From Pseudomonas sp. Ant30-3 (GTDB lineage Bacteria; Pseudomonadota; Gammaproteobacteria; Pseudomonadales; Pseudomonadaceae), in the NCBI RefSeq assembly GCF_000690905.1, contig NZ_JMCL01000009.1:1-64000 (forward strand): a stretch of DNA of 64,000 nucleotides, given 5' to 3'. The position numbers were made by a program, and so were the translations under genes. The notes under the pieces were generated by a model. That model saw only the letters and a list, made by a program, of their open reading frames with translations. It was not told the DNA's origin and did not search any database. This document shows, one piece after another, positions 50,180 through 59,719 of the stretch (its first letter is position 1; each line of letters begins with the position of its first letter).

Positions 50180-51001
50180 TCATGCACGTGCAGCTCGAAA
50201 CTCATAGGTCAGCGCTTTTGTTCGCTGTTCCGACAGCGCTTTCACGATCAAGGGCTCAACCATCGAGTAATCCTCTTCGTCCATGTGCATACGTGCCGCG
50301 GAGTTATAAATAGAGACGTTGGCGCTGCTCCATTCCACGAACAGCACCTTGGTCGGCTGCGCGTTGGCGAAATACTGCACCGCTGCAATCGCCATGGTGA
50401 TGTCGCCGTCTGCACTTTCCAGCGAGGCCGACATGCAGAAGTCTCCACCCTCAGCTTTCTTCGAATTTTTTTCGAACAGCTGCAACGCTTGGGGTTCGTT
50501 CTTCAGTGCCTCCATGGTTGCATCAGCTACCGAAGACAAAACCTTCAGCGCCGCGGCGCCCTGATTGACGGCAGCGCCTACTGCCGTGTGCAGGATGCTC
50601 AGCGCAACGTTGTCCATGGTGAGTTTTTGAGCGGTGGATTGATACTTGTTGTAAGGCGCACTAAAAACAAACCAGCCACTCAGTTTCATGAGCCTTAAAA
50701 ACTCATTGAACCGTTGTTCCTTCTGACTGGCACCCGGGTATTTGAGCAAAGAGACAAGATCAGCATACATATAAGTGTTTTTAACAATTCGCTTGCTGCG
50801 TTTGGACATACTTGCATCAAAACCCGCAATACCTGTGCCCATAATGGCGGCATTCAGCTCATCTTTGTCGATCGGAAGTTGATGAGCGGAGAAGCCTGTA
50901 AAGGCGCGGGGCGTCGGCTGCAGCGACAGCAGTTTGTTCGATTCCTCGATCAGTGCAACGCGTTCACTGCCAGCAATTTTTTCAGGATTAAATTCGATCA
51001 T
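50180..51001 (-). CDS. Protein of unknown function, member 2 (longest) of a local three-gene family
   Basis: A 273-residue soluble protein, no signal peptide. The N-terminal part (1-75) is charged and includes IMGTGIAGFDASMSKRSKR. An alpha-helical middle follows (about 80-185) with ADLVSLLKY, RFNEFLRLMKLSGW and an Ala-rich helix VGAAVNQGAAALKVLSS. A beta-rich C-terminal domain ends it (about 190-270, GDITMAIAAVQYF, TKVLFVEW). The ATG at 51001 has AAAGGAA upstream. It shares the middle and C-terminal parts with the proteins at 49476 and 55721. The coding and upstream DNA look less GC-rich than the core genes, suggesting acquisition. Function unknown. Confidence 0.78.
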   Translation of the reverse strand: MIEFNPEKIAGSERVALIEESNKLLSLQPTPRAFTGFSAHQLPIDKDELNAAIMGTGIAGFDASMSKRSKRIVKNTYMYADLVSLLKYPGASQKEQRFNEFLRLMKLSGWFVFSAPYNKYQSTAQKLTMDNVALSILHTAVGAAVNQGAAALKVLSSVADATMEALKNEPQALQLFEKNSKKAEGGDFCMSASLESADGDITMAIAAVQYFANAQPTKVLFVEWSSANVSIYNSAARMHMDEEDYSMVEPLIVKALSEQRTKALTYEFRAARA

Positions 51002-51053
51002 TAGTTGATTCCTTTCAAATTAGTTAACGCCTCTTTGGCGCGAGATCGAACTT

Positions 51054-51166
51054 AACTTTCATAAGAAAGTTATACAACCGCGAACCAATTCAACTAATTT
51101 CAGAGAATCGTGAGCACTCCTGATTAGAATCAGGCAATACCCGCTTGCAGGAATATTTGAATATTC
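51054..51166. promoter_or_regulatory. Cluster of three perfect palindromes upstream of the unknown-family operon
   Basis: Three exact inverted repeats lie in 113 bp: AACTTTC-ATAA-GAAAGTT (51054-51071), CTGATT-AG-AATCAG (51120-51133) and GAATATT-TG-AATATTC (51151-51166). A TATAAC -10-like box (minus strand) overlaps the first. They lie between the 273-residue gene and the cobJ stop, both on the minus strand, and may be operators for the unknown family. Confidence 0.5.
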
Positions 51167-51211
51167 AGGAGAAGAACAAATGTATGGATGGCGGCCCACG
51201 GACCGCCACCC

Positions 51212-52912
51212 TTACGTAACGGGCTTGGAGCCGTACCAGCGTGGGGTGTAAACCCACTGACCACCGCCTTCACGAGGGAACACGCAGGTAGTGGATGAGC
51301 CGATCAGCACCATGGTGCGCATATCGACTTGATCAGGTGTCAATTGACCCAACGTAGTCACCCGCAGCGTTTGCCCCGGTCGCCCGACATCGCGCCCCAA
51401 CACAACAGGAGTTTGCGGGGTGCGGTGCTGCGCGACGATCTCCAGCGCGCGGCCCAGTTGCCACGGTCGCGACCGCGAAATGGGATTGTAGAAAGCCAGC
51501 GCCAGATCGGCTTGAGCGGCGAGGTCGAGGCGCTTCTCGATAATCGCCCACGGTTTGAGGTTATCCGACAGCGACAACACACAGAAATCATGCCCCAGTG
51601 GCGCACCCGCCTGAGCGGCCGTGGCCAATGACGCCGACACGCCCGGCAAAATCTCCAGATCGACGTTGTGCCACGCCGTGTCGCTGGACTCGTGCAGCGC
51701 TTCGAGCACCGCTGCTGCCATGGCGAACACACCCGGATCACCGGAAGACACCACCACCACCGAGCGCCCTTGCGCCGCCAGCTCGAACGCATGACGGGCG
51801 CGCTGCATCTCTTCACGGTTATCGGTGCAATGCTGCACTTGATCGTCACGGAACGGGCCGGCCATGCGCACGTAAGTTTCGTAACCGAGCACATCGGTGG
51901 CGCGCGCCAGTTCGGCTTTTACCGCAGGAACCATCAGTTCGGCCGCGCCAGGGCCGAGGCCGATCACCGCAAGACGACCACGCGCACGACCGACGTGAGC
52001 GATGTTCAACGGCTGATCGGCGATGGCGATGGCCAGGTTGTTGGCGCTCACGACTTTCGCCTCTGGCACAGCCGCAAGCGCCAGTGCCTCGCTGTCGTTT
52101 TGCGCTGCAACAAAGCGCAACGGCACGCCCAGATCAAGCGCTGCCTCACGCAAACTCTCTGCGGCCATCTCGTTGTCCGCCGCGACCAGACAAGCCAGTG
52201 ATTGCCGGGCAATTTTTGCCTGCTCCAACGCCACGCGAATGGCCGTCGGCAAGCCCACCACGTCAGCGCTGACCGCCACCGCAACACTGCGCGGATAGAT
52301 CAGCAGTTCATCGGCACTCGCTTCACGTTCAGCGCTGCCGACATGAATCGAGCGCTGCGCCTGCGGATCGTCCAGCAATTGCGCCTGATCCAGCCACGGC
52401 GCCGCACCTACGATACGAACGCTGTGCCCGGCCAGCAGATCGGAGACAAAGCGTTTGCCCTGTTCCAGATCCGCCAGAGCGTAGCCACTCGGTGGGTTGA
52501 GCAGGCAGGTGCCAAAGCGCAGCTCGCCGCTGGTGGTGATCGCCGCCGCGACGTGCAGCCCGGCAGCAATTTCTCGCGCCATGACATTCACTCCGCCGAG
52601 GCCGCCGAGCAGCGGCACCACCGCGCTGCCGTCTTCAGCGACCGCAAGCACGGGCGGCTCCGCGCCCTTTTCCAGCAGCACGGGCGCAAGCGTGCGAATC
52701 ACGATGCCTGCGGCGCACAGGGCAATGATCGGCGTGTCCTGCTGATAGAACCCGCGCAGGGTAGCGCCGAATTCCTGGTAGACGCGATCCACCTCCTCGA
52801 CCCGTCCCGCCAGACCGTGGATCAAGGCGCCGGGGTAAATCTGCTGAATCTTGCGCGCGGTCGCGAGGCTGCCTTTGCCCAGAATGACAATCGCCGGAGC
52901 TGCTCGAGTCAT
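51212..52912 (-). CDS. cobJ: CbiG-CobJ fusion: cobalt-precorrin-5A hydrolase-like / precorrin-3B C17-methyltransferase
   Basis: A 566-residue fusion. The N-terminal CbiG-like part (about 1-130, FGATLRGFYQQDTPIIALCAAGIVIRT; GGLGGVNVMAR) and a central CbiG_C/CobE-like domain (about 210-325) precede the tetrapyrrole methylase domain. That domain begins LAVIGLGPGAAELM and contains SSGDPGVFAMA and AFYNPISRSRPWQ. The methylase performs ring contraction with C17 methylation in corrin synthesis. The ATG at 52912 overlaps the cobI stop by one base (TGATG); a GTG four codons upstream is the alternative. Last gene of cobG-H-I-J. Confidence 0.93.
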   Translation of the reverse strand: MTRAAPAIVILGKGSLATARKIQQIYPGALIHGLAGRVEEVDRVYQEFGATLRGFYQQDTPIIALCAAGIVIRTLAPVLLEKGAEPPVLAVAEDGSAVVPLLGGLGGVNVMAREIAAGLHVAAAITTSGELRFGTCLLNPPSGYALADLEQGKRFVSDLLAGHSVRIVGAAPWLDQAQLLDDPQAQRSIHVGSAEREASADELLIYPRSVAVAVSADVVGLPTAIRVALEQAKIARQSLACLVAADNEMAAESLREAALDLGVPLRFVAAQNDSEALALAAVPEAKVVSANNLAIAIADQPLNIAHVGRARGRLAVIGLGPGAAELMVPAVKAELARATDVLGYETYVRMAGPFRDDQVQHCTDNREEMQRARHAFELAAQGRSVVVVSSGDPGVFAMAAAVLEALHESSDTAWHNVDLEILPGVSASLATAAQAGAPLGHDFCVLSLSDNLKPWAIIEKRLDLAAQADLALAFYNPISRSRPWQLGRALEIVAQHRTPQTPVVLGRDVGRPGQTLRVTTLGQLTPDQVDMRTMVLIGSSTTCVFPREGGGQWVYTPRWYGSKPVT

Positions 52913-53643
52913 CAGCCTTGCCACCTTTCGCCGGGAACAATGATCAACGAGAAGTACGGCGAAGACATTGGCTCGACCTGATCCAGCGGCACGATTTTCT
53001 GATTGGCCATGGTCGCGCGCTCGACGTACAAGGCGCGCTCCGCCAGGCCGAGCTCTTCCAGCACCTGGCGGACCTTGGGAAAGTTGCGTCCCAGCTTCAT
53101 GATCACCGCCGCATCGGCGTCGGCCAATCGGCGCTTGAGATCGTCAGGGGGCAACACACCGGACAGCACCGACAAGCTTTGATTGCGATACACCAGCGGA
53201 GCGCCCAATACCGAAGCGCCGCCCAGCATCGAGCACACGCCCGGCACCACTTCAGCTTGATAGCGCTCGGCCAGGCGATCATGCAGATACATGTAGGAGC
53301 CGTAGAAAAACGGATCACCCTCGCAGATCACCGCCACGTCGCGACCGGCATCGAGATGCGCAGCGAGCTGCTCGCCAGCCGCATCGTAGAAATCACTGAT
53401 GACCTGTTCATACGAAAGTGGCGCGGGCAATGCCTCGGTCGTCACCGGATACACCAGCGGCAACAGTGTCTGCGCTGGCTGCAAATGCGCTTCGATGATG
53501 CCGAACGCGTTGCCCTTTTTGCCCTTGGCGACGAAGTAGGCGATCACCGGCGATTCGCGCAGCAGGCGCAGCGCCTTGACGGTGATCAGCTCCGGATCAC
53601 CGGGGCCGACGCCGAGGCCGATCAGGCGTCCAGGTCGCTGCAT
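52912..53643 (-). CDS. cobI: Precorrin-2 C20-methyltransferase CobI
   Basis: A 243-residue SAM-dependent tetrapyrrole methylase that converts precorrin-2 to precorrin-3A. Motifs: [18 protein letters not shown] at the N-terminus, [15 protein letters not shown], and [13 protein letters not shown]. It overlaps its upstream partner cobH by one base (TAATG) and cobJ by one base, giving tight translational coupling through the operon. Confidence 0.95.
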   Translation of the reverse strand: MQRPGRLIGLGVGPGDPELITVKALRLLRESPVIAYFVAKGKKGNAFGIIEAHLQPAQTLLPLVYPVTTEALPAPLSYEQVISDFYDAAGEQLAAHLDAGRDVAVICEGDPFFYGSYMYLHDRLAERYQAEVVPGVCSMLGGASVLGAPLVYRNQSLSVLSGVLPPDDLKRRLADADAAVIMKLGRNFPKVRQVLEELGLAERALYVERATMANQKIVPLDQVEPMSSPYFSLIIVPGERWQG

Positions 53644-54269
53644 TATTCGATCTCCGTGGCGAGCGCGTTGACGGCGGCAGCGGCCATGGCGCTGCCACCC
53701 AGCCGACCTTGCATGATGACAAACGGCACGCCACGACTGTCCGCCGCCAGCGCTGCCTTGGACTCCGCCGCGCCCACAAATCCCACCGGAAAGCCGAGGA
53801 TCAGCGCCGGTTTCGGCGCGCCGGCGTCGAGCATTTCCAGCAGGTAAAACAGCGCGGTCGGGGCATTGCCGATCACCACAACGCTGCCTTCGAGGTGCGG
53901 GCGCCAGAGTTCCAGTGCAGCAGCGGAACGGGTATTGCCCAACTCACGGGCGAGCTCGGGCACGCCTTCATCGCGCAAAGTACAGATCACCTGATTGTTC
54001 GCCGGCAAACGCGTGCGCGTCACGCCTTCCGAGACCATCCGCGCATCACACAGGATCGGTGCGCCAGCGGCCAGTGCATCGCGCCCGGCCTTGCCGGCGC
54101 CTTCAGAGAACTGCAGGCCATCGATCGCATCAACCATGCCGCAGGCGTGAATCACCCGCACGGCCAGTTTTTCCAGGTCGGCCGGGATGCGCGCAAGGTT
54201 CGCCTCGGAGCGAATGATCGCGAAGGAGTTGCGATAGATCTCCTGACCGTCGCGGATGTAATCAAGCAT
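53643..54269 (-). CDS. cobH: Precorrin-8X methylmutase CobH
   Basis: A 208-residue enzyme that moves the C11 methyl to C12, giving hydrogenobyrinate. Motifs: [13 protein letters not shown] with the catalytic-region His in [20 protein letters not shown], and IGNAPTALF. The ATG at 54269 gives the standard family length; the frame is open further upstream within cobG. It overlaps the end of cobG by eight bases. Confidence 0.95.
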   Translation of the reverse strand: MLDYIRDGQEIYRNSFAIIRSEANLARIPADLEKLAVRVIHACGMVDAIDGLQFSEGAGKAGRDALAAGAPILCDARMVSEGVTRTRLPANNQVICTLRDEGVPELARELGNTRSAAALELWRPHLEGSVVVIGNAPTALFYLLEMLDAGAPKPALILGFPVGFVGAAESKAALAADSRGVPFVIMQGRLGGSAMAAAAVNALATEIE

Positions 54270-55566
54270 CAAAAAGGCTCCGTGAGCGGGCGTCGAGCAA
54301 GGCTGCGGCCGCTTCAATAGTAAGGTTGCGTGCGTGCAGGACGCCGAAACCCGGCAGCCCCGCTTCGCGAAAATAAAGGTCGTAGTGATCGCGACCGACC
54401 GCCAGCATCGTGATCGGGGCGATGTGCGCGGCGGCGCACGAACGCGAGCACCCTGACAGGTGAACGTTCAGCACGTGGCCATGGCGCCGAAGCAGCCCGG
54501 ACAATTGCAGGGCGTCGCCTTTGGTGTCGGCCAACGCCTTGCTGCATCCGGCAGAACCGGTGCAGGCAATCATCCGGGCCAAGGGGTCCAGATCGCAGAA
54601 CAAGCCCAACTGCGTCAATCGCCGCGTGATCTGGCCAGCGTGCTCGCGCAGGACATTGGGGATCAGCAGACTTTGCCAAGGGGTGAACCGCAGACTCGCA
54701 TCGCCAAACTCCTCCGCCGATTGTGCAACGCCTCGCAACATCGTGGACGTCAGACGCCCGAGCGGCGGCACAGCACCGATATACACCTGACGGGTATCGG
54801 CCTGGTCATGCACGCCGATGTGCAGAGTGTCGGGATTGGCGCTGCGTCGGCAACCGGGTGACGGCATCAACGCCACCTTTTCGGCCAGTCGAGCCAACAC
54901 ATCGACGATCGGCAGCTCAGCCAGGAGATGACGCATGCGCGTTTGATCGGGACGTGCCCGTTCGAGGAACACGTCAAGCACGGCCACGACCAGCGCGTGC
55001 CCGTCTTCCAGTCGCACCGCACCGGCCGGGGCTTCTGTCGGGCAACCGGCCAATCCGAAGGCCCACCAGCAAGCGCCGCCTTGGTCAACGGCACTCAGCC
55101 AGAGGTCGTGGGGATGTTCGAGCATGGCCAGCGCCTCGCCGCCATCCAGTTGCACTGCAAACTTGGCGCTGAGTGCGTGGTACCGCTCGTGATTCTGCAC
55201 CGTGCCGAGAATCTGGTTCGCCAGCGGCCGGGTGTCCACCAGCAGATGGCGATCAATCCCGGCAGAGGCGCTGAGCATCAGGTTACGAACGTCGTCGCCT
55301 GCCGGGGTTTGCGGCCCCAGACCGGCACCGAGCAAGCTGTCGATCAGCGCCGCCTGTTCGTTGCCAATGCCACGTATTTGCAGGTTGCCTCGGTTGGTCG
55401 CTTCGATCGTTCCGCTGGCAAAGCGCTCGGCCGCGTCAGCCACAACCGCCGCCTGAACGCTGCTGATGGACCCACCGTTCAGCTTGATTCGACAGATGCC
55501 ACCATCCAGCGCCGGGACAATACGCAGCAACCCCGGGCAGGCCGAGGGGCGTAAGGCGGAGGACAT
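54262..55566 (-). CDS. cobG: Precorrin-3B synthase CobG
   Basis: A 434-residue member of the nitrite/sulfite-reductase family. It uses O2 to hydroxylate precorrin-3A, marking the aerobic corrin route. The 4Fe-4S ligands are visible in ACTGSAGCSKAL and SGCSRSCAAAH. The ferredoxin-like half repeats at ATNRGNLQIRG. I choose the ATG at 55566; a TTG five codons earlier has no ribosome site either. First gene of cobG-H-I-J. The 155 bp between it and the unknown-family gene upstream would carry the operon promoter. Confidence 0.92.
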   Translation of the reverse strand: MSSALRPSACPGLLRIVPALDGGICRIKLNGGSISSVQAAVVADAAERFASGTIEATNRGNLQIRGIGNEQAALIDSLLGAGLGPQTPAGDDVRNLMLSASAGIDRHLLVDTRPLANQILGTVQNHERYHALSAKFAVQLDGGEALAMLEHPHDLWLSAVDQGGACWWAFGLAGCPTEAPAGAVRLEDGHALVVAVLDVFLERARPDQTRMRHLLAELPIVDVLARLAEKVALMPSPGCRRSANPDTLHIGVHDQADTRQVYIGAVPPLGRLTSTMLRGVAQSAEEFGDASLRFTPWQSLLIPNVLREHAGQITRRLTQLGLFCDLDPLARMIACTGSAGCSKALADTKGDALQLSGLLRRHGHVLNVHLSGCSRSCAAAHIAPITMLAVGRDHYDLYFREAGLPGFGVLHARNLTIEAAAALLDARSRSLFDA

Positions 55567-55720
55567 CGGACGTGGGTTCAAAGAGGTGACCGGTTCAGGT
55601 GTTGAGGCTGGCGCGCGGTATTATGCCTGCTTTGCCTCGAACCATGAAAAACTGCCGGTCGGAATGCGGCCTGCCGGCAGCATTCTCCTGCCCTCTACGG
55701 GGACGCTGCCGTGGCGTTCG

Positions 55721-56404
55721 TTACTGCGTCATCGTCAATGAAATCTCCGAGAAGCGCATGTCCCGCACTGCATCGGCCAGCATGACCCGGTACTTATCCA
55801 TCTCGCGCGGCCTGGCGGAGAATCGTCTGGCCCGAATATCAAGTTGGGATTGTGGATGTTCCACGTCCCAGAACAATACGGTCGAGCTCCAGTTAGTGCT
55901 GAGCAATCGAACGCTGGTCAGCACTATTTCAAGTTCCCCGGCTCGATTGTACTCAGCGGGCATAAACCGAAAATCCCCGGACTGCTGGGCGCGCTCGGTA
56001 AAAAAAGCGAGCGCAGAACGATCATGCTCGAGAAATCCAAACGAATCCTTGATCAACTTCAACCTGGCTCTGCTGACTTGCGTGGACAGGGCTTTGGACC
56101 AACTGTCCAGAAGGCTGCCTTTGTAGCGATGGTCGATAACCTCCACCGGCGCGTGCTCGAGACTCCAGCCGACGGACCAGAGCCTGCCCGAAACGTGTTC
56201 AAACCAATCGGCAGGTTCAAGCTTTCGGTCAAAGCGCAGGTTGGCCTGATATTCCGCCCAACGCAGACTGTTCTTTATGTACTGCCTGTCTTCGATGGAT
56301 AAACCCGCAAAAAACGCCAACATCCTGTTATCGAGTAATGAAGCACTGGGTGCTACTGACAGCACCTCCCTTTGTACAGCGTCGTTATCAACATGTAATT
56401 CCAT
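55721..56404 (-). CDS. Protein of unknown function, member 3 of a local three-gene family
   Basis: A 227-residue soluble protein, no signal peptide, rich in Trp and Arg. GGGAG precedes the ATG. By eye it aligns along its length with the 273-residue protein at 50180. The matching pairs are KNSLRWAEYQANL with KNTYMYADLVSLL, DRSALAFFT with EPQALQLFE, SGDFRFM with GGDFCMS, and STVLFWDV with TKVLFVEW. It is wedged between the divergent cobG and cobL genes, reading toward cobG. Identity is low, so this is an inferred family. No function can be assigned; a cobalamin role is not supported by any motif. Confidence 0.75.
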   Translation of the reverse strand: MELHVDNDAVQREVLSVAPSASLLDNRMLAFFAGLSIEDRQYIKNSLRWAEYQANLRFDRKLEPADWFEHVSGRLWSVGWSLEHAPVEVIDHRYKGSLLDSWSKALSTQVSRARLKLIKDSFGFLEHDRSALAFFTERAQQSGDFRFMPAEYNRAGELEIVLTSVRLLSTNWSSTVLFWDVEHPQSQLDIRARRFSARPREMDKYRVMLADAVRDMRFSEISLTMTQ

Positions 56405-56586
56405 TACTTACTCCCTGCCTTCTTGGCTTTAATGAAAATCACATTAGCAACTGACACCTGGCGAACAACTACTAATCATCAACATTTCATGTCAATGCTC
56501 GCCCGGCAGCGATGAGGATGAAGTCAATGCCTGGAAGCCGCGCTATCATGCCGCCCTGAAAGATGATCGCGTGATTGAGGAATGAC

Positions 56587-57798
56587 ATGGCCCCCTGGCT
56601 GACGGTGATAGGCATCGGTGAAGAAGGTTTCCCAGGCCTGGGCAAGTGCGCACGGCGTGCCTTGCTGGGCACGCCGCAGATCTTCGGCAGCCAGCGCCAA
56701 CTCGACTTGTTGCCGGCCTGCATCAGGGGCGAGCGTCGGTTGTGGACGTCACCGTTCAGTCTCGATCCGGTACTCGCCGTGCGGGGTCAGCCGATTTGCG
56801 TTCTGGCCAGCGGCGATCCGATGTTCTTCGGCGTAGGCGCCAGTCTCGCCCGGCAATTACCTGCCGATGAAATGTTGATTCTGCCAGCGCCCTCCTCCTG
56901 CTCCCTCGCCGCTGCGCGCATGGGTTGGCCGTTGCAAGACGTTGTCACGCTCTCGGTTGTCGCCCGCCCTGTTGCGGCAATCACTGCTCCACTGTTCAGC
57001 GGCGTGCGTTTACTGGTGTTAAGCAACGATGGTCAAAGCCCGGGCGCCATTGCGGCGTTACTGCGCGAGCGCGGGTTTGGACCGAGTCGGCTCAGCGTGC
57101 TGGAACACCTCGGCGGCCCGAAGGAACGACGCATCGATGGGACCGCGAATGACTGGCAGTTCCCGGCCGTTGCCGACCTCAACCTGCTCGCCATCGAATG
57201 CATCGCCGAACCAGATGCACCACGCCTGTCGCGACTCGCCGGCCTGCCGGACTCTGCTTTCAAACACGACGGCCAACTGACCAAGCGAGACGTGCGCGCC
57301 ATCACCCTTGCCCGCCTTGCGCCGATCCCCGGCGAGCTGCTGTGGGACGTCGGCGCCGGCAGTGGCTCGATCGGCATCGAGTGGATGCGCGCTCATCCGG
57401 CTTGCCGCGCGCTGGCCATCGAGGCGGATGATGACCGGCAGGCGTTGATCGAACTCAATCGCGACGCCCTCGGCGTCCCCGGTCTGCAACTGATTCGTGG
57501 CAGCGCGCCGCAAGCGCTAAATGGGCTTGAGCGCCCTGATGCGATTTTCATTGGCGGTGGCGTGACGCGCGAAGGCGTACTCGATGCGTGCTGGGCCGCA
57601 CTGAAACCGGGAGGTCGACTGGTTGCCAACGCCGTCACATTGCAAAGTGAAGTGACCTTGATGGCCTGGCGCGAACAATACGGCGGCGAACTCACGCGTA
57701 TTCATGTCGCTCAGGCACAACCGCTGGGCGACTTCGATACCTGGCGCCAGGCGCTGCCGATCACTTTGCTGGACGCGGTTAAACCAGCCGATGCGTGA
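56587..57798 (+). CDS. cobL: Precorrin-6Y C5,15-methyltransferase (decarboxylating) CobL
   Basis: A 403-residue two-domain enzyme (CbiE-CbiT fusion). The N-terminal methylase (1-200) has [26 protein letters not shown] and [16 protein letters not shown]. The C-terminal class I methyltransferase has [15 protein letters not shown] and [10 protein letters not shown]. It methylates C5 and C15 and decarboxylates the C12 side chain. The ATG at 56587 has GAGGA seven bases upstream. It overlaps cbiD by eight bases (ATGCGTGA). Confidence 0.95.
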   Translation: MAPWLTVIGIGEEGFPGLGKCARRALLGTPQIFGSQRQLDLLPACIRGERRLWTSPFSLDPVLAVRGQPICVLASGDPMFFGVGASLARQLPADEMLILPAPSSCSLAAARMGWPLQDVVTLSVVARPVAAITAPLFSGVRLLVLSNDGQSPGAIAALLRERGFGPSRLSVLEHLGGPKERRIDGTANDWQFPAVADLNLLAIECIAEPDAPRLSRLAGLPDSAFKHDGQLTKRDVRAITLARLAPIPGELLWDVGAGSGSIGIEWMRAHPACRALAIEADDDRQALIELNRDALGVPGLQLIRGSAPQALNGLERPDAIFIGGGVTREGVLDACWAALKPGGRLVANAVTLQSEVTLMAWREQYGGELTRIHVAQAQPLGDFDTWRQALPITLLDAVKPADA

Positions 57799-58888
57799 CG
57801 AAACCGCCGAGCAACCTGCACCGCTGCGCAGCGGTTTGACCACAGGCAGTTGCGCCACAGCCACCAGCCTCGCGGCTGCCCGGTTATTGCTGGGCGGGCC
57901 GGTCTGCGACGCAGTGGAGATCGTTCTGCCCAAAGGCAAGCGGGTACAGATGCGTCTGGAGTTTTGTCGGCTGGCCGACGATGGCGCCGAGGCCGGTACG
58001 ATCAAGGATGCCGGCGACGATCCCGACGTGACACACGGAGCGCTGCTGTATTCCCACGTGCGTCTGCGCGACGAACCGGGCGTGCGCTTCAACGCTGGCC
58101 ACGGCGTCGGCACGGTCACCCGCCCCGGGCTGGTGCTGGCCGTCGGCGAACCGGCGATCAACCCGGTGCCGCGCAAGATGATCACGGATCACTTGAACCT
58201 GCTGGCCGCCGAACTCGACTACCCGGGCGGTTTCGACGTCACGGTGAACGTCGAGGGCGGCGCGGCGCTGGCCCTGAAAACCATGAATTCGCGGCTCGGC
58301 ATTCTTGGCGGTCTGTCGATTCTCGGCACCAGCGGTATCGTCCGACCGTTCTCCTGCGCAGCCTACATCGCATCCATTCACCAAGGCATCGATGTGGCAA
58401 AGACCAACGGCTATTTGCACATCGCCGCATGCACCGGCAATGCCAGCGAAGACACCATGCGCCGGGTCTATGACTTGCCGGAAATCGCTCTGATCGAAAT
58501 GGGCGATTTTGTCGGCGCGGTGCTCAAACATCTGCGCAAAGTGCCTGTGGATAAACTCAGCCTGTGTGGCGGTTTCGGCAAGATCAGCAAACTGGCCGCC
58601 GGGCACATGGACTTGCACAGTCGGCATTCGAGCATCGACTTGGCGCAGCTGGCCGAATGGGCGGCGGCCATTGGCGCCGACGACGCTTTGCAGCAGGCGA
58701 TTCGCGAAGCCAATACCAGTCAGCAGGCCTTGGCGATGGCCAGTGCGGCAGGCATTGCCCTGGGTGATGCGGTGTGTGCTCATGCATTGGCCTTTGCGCG
58801 CAGCGTGGTGCCGGCGCAGGTTCAGGTGGAAGTGTTTGCCATTGACCGCCAGGGCGGAATCGTTGGCCACGCGGCGTGTTTTCAGTGA
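57791..58888 (+). CDS. cbiD: Cobalt-precorrin-5B C1-methyltransferase CbiD
   Basis: A 365-residue protein of the CbiD family, which methylates C1 of the corrin ring. Motifs: [29 protein letters not shown], and [10 protein letters not shown]. CbiD is the route used where CobF is absent, and I see no cobF here although the oxygen-dependent CobG is present. The ATG at 57791 overlaps cobL; the open frame upstream of it is a shadow of cobL. It ends as GTGA overlapping cobK. Confidence 0.95.
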   Translation: MRDETAEQPAPLRSGLTTGSCATATSLAAARLLLGGPVCDAVEIVLPKGKRVQMRLEFCRLADDGAEAGTIKDAGDDPDVTHGALLYSHVRLRDEPGVRFNAGHGVGTVTRPGLVLAVGEPAINPVPRKMITDHLNLLAAELDYPGGFDVTVNVEGGAALALKTMNSRLGILGGLSILGTSGIVRPFSCAAYIASIHQGIDVAKTNGYLHIAACTGNASEDTMRRVYDLPEIALIEMGDFVGAVLKHLRKVPVDKLSLCGGFGKISKLAAGHMDLHSRHSSIDLAQLAEWAAAIGADDALQQAIREANTSQQALAMASAAGIALGDAVCAHALAFARSVVPAQVQVEVFAIDRQGGIVGHAACFQ

Positions 58889-59601
58889 AACGCATTTTAC
58901 TGCTCGGCGGCGTGACCGAAGCGTTGACCATTGCCCGTACGCTGGGGCCGGAACACATCTACAGCCTGGCCGGCGTTGGGCGGGTACCCACCGACCTGAC
59001 GTGTCAGGTGCGCGTCGGTGGTTATGGCGGTGCTGAGGGTTTGGCGCAGTTTATCCGCGATGAAGGTGTCGACCTGCTGCTGGATGCCACTCACCCTTAC
59101 GCCGCACAAATCAGCCAGAACGCGGCCATCGCTGCGGGACAGGCCGGCATACCCTGCTGGGCGCTGCGCCGTCCGGCCTGGCAGCCGCAACATGGCGATG
59201 ACTGGCGCGAAGTGGGCGACTGGGACGAATTGATCGAGGCACTGCAACCCTTCCGCCGCCCGCTGTTTACCCTCGGCCGCGAGCCCTTGCAGCACCTGCA
59301 TGAAATTCCGCCAGAGCAATTCTGGACCCTGCGCGCACTCGACGTTTATCCTGGCAACGAGCGCTGCGAGGTGATCGGCGCGCGCGGGCCGTTTCTCATC
59401 GGCAACGAACGCGAGCTGTTTGAACAGCGGCAGATCGATGTGCTGATCAGCAAGAACAGCGGCAGCACCGCCACCGAGCCGAAACTGCAAGTGGCAAGGG
59501 AACGCGGCGTGCCGGTGATTGTGTTGAGGCGGCCGGTCTTGGCCGAGGTGGATAGGGAGTTGGGGTCGGTCAGTGAGTTGCTCGCGGCCCTGTCTGCGTA
59601 G
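58885..59601 (+). CDS. cobK: Precorrin-6A reductase CobK
   Basis: A 238-residue NADPH-dependent reductase of precorrin-6A. Family features: [14 protein letters not shown] at the N-terminus, [16 protein letters not shown], and a C-terminal [18 protein letters not shown]. The start is the GTG at 58885, overlapping the cbiD stop as GTGA; another GTG three codons earlier is possible. It completes the plus-strand cobL-cbiD-cobK unit. Confidence 0.93.
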   Translation: MKRILLLGGVTEALTIARTLGPEHIYSLAGVGRVPTDLTCQVRVGGYGGAEGLAQFIRDEGVDLLLDATHPYAAQISQNAAIAAGQAGIPCWALRRPAWQPQHGDDWREVGDWDELIEALQPFRRPLFTLGREPLQHLHEIPPEQFWTLRALDVYPGNERCEVIGARGPFLIGNERELFEQRQIDVLISKNSGSTATEPKLQVARERGVPVIVLRRPVLAEVDRELGSVSELLAALSA

Positions 59602-59719
59602 GATTTTCCCGCAGGCCCTTCAAAAACTGTAATTTTGCCCGCGACATTTTAGGACTGCGCCGACTGTGCCGCCTACGGCATGAAGTTTAGAGTCCGGTTG
59701 CAATGCAAATGAGGAGTGA

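Noticed and set aside
55567..55720. A complete cobalamin riboswitch before cobG
   Set aside because: Only a B12-box-like segment is visible. The conserved core elements (GGTG, CCCGC, GCCACTG with GGGAAGG) are missing or displaced. The partial resemblance is kept as a low-score finding only.
59602..59719. Toxin partner for the HigA-like antitoxin
   Set aside because: The 118 bp upstream is too short for a HigB/RelE-type toxin and shows no convincing fragment of one.
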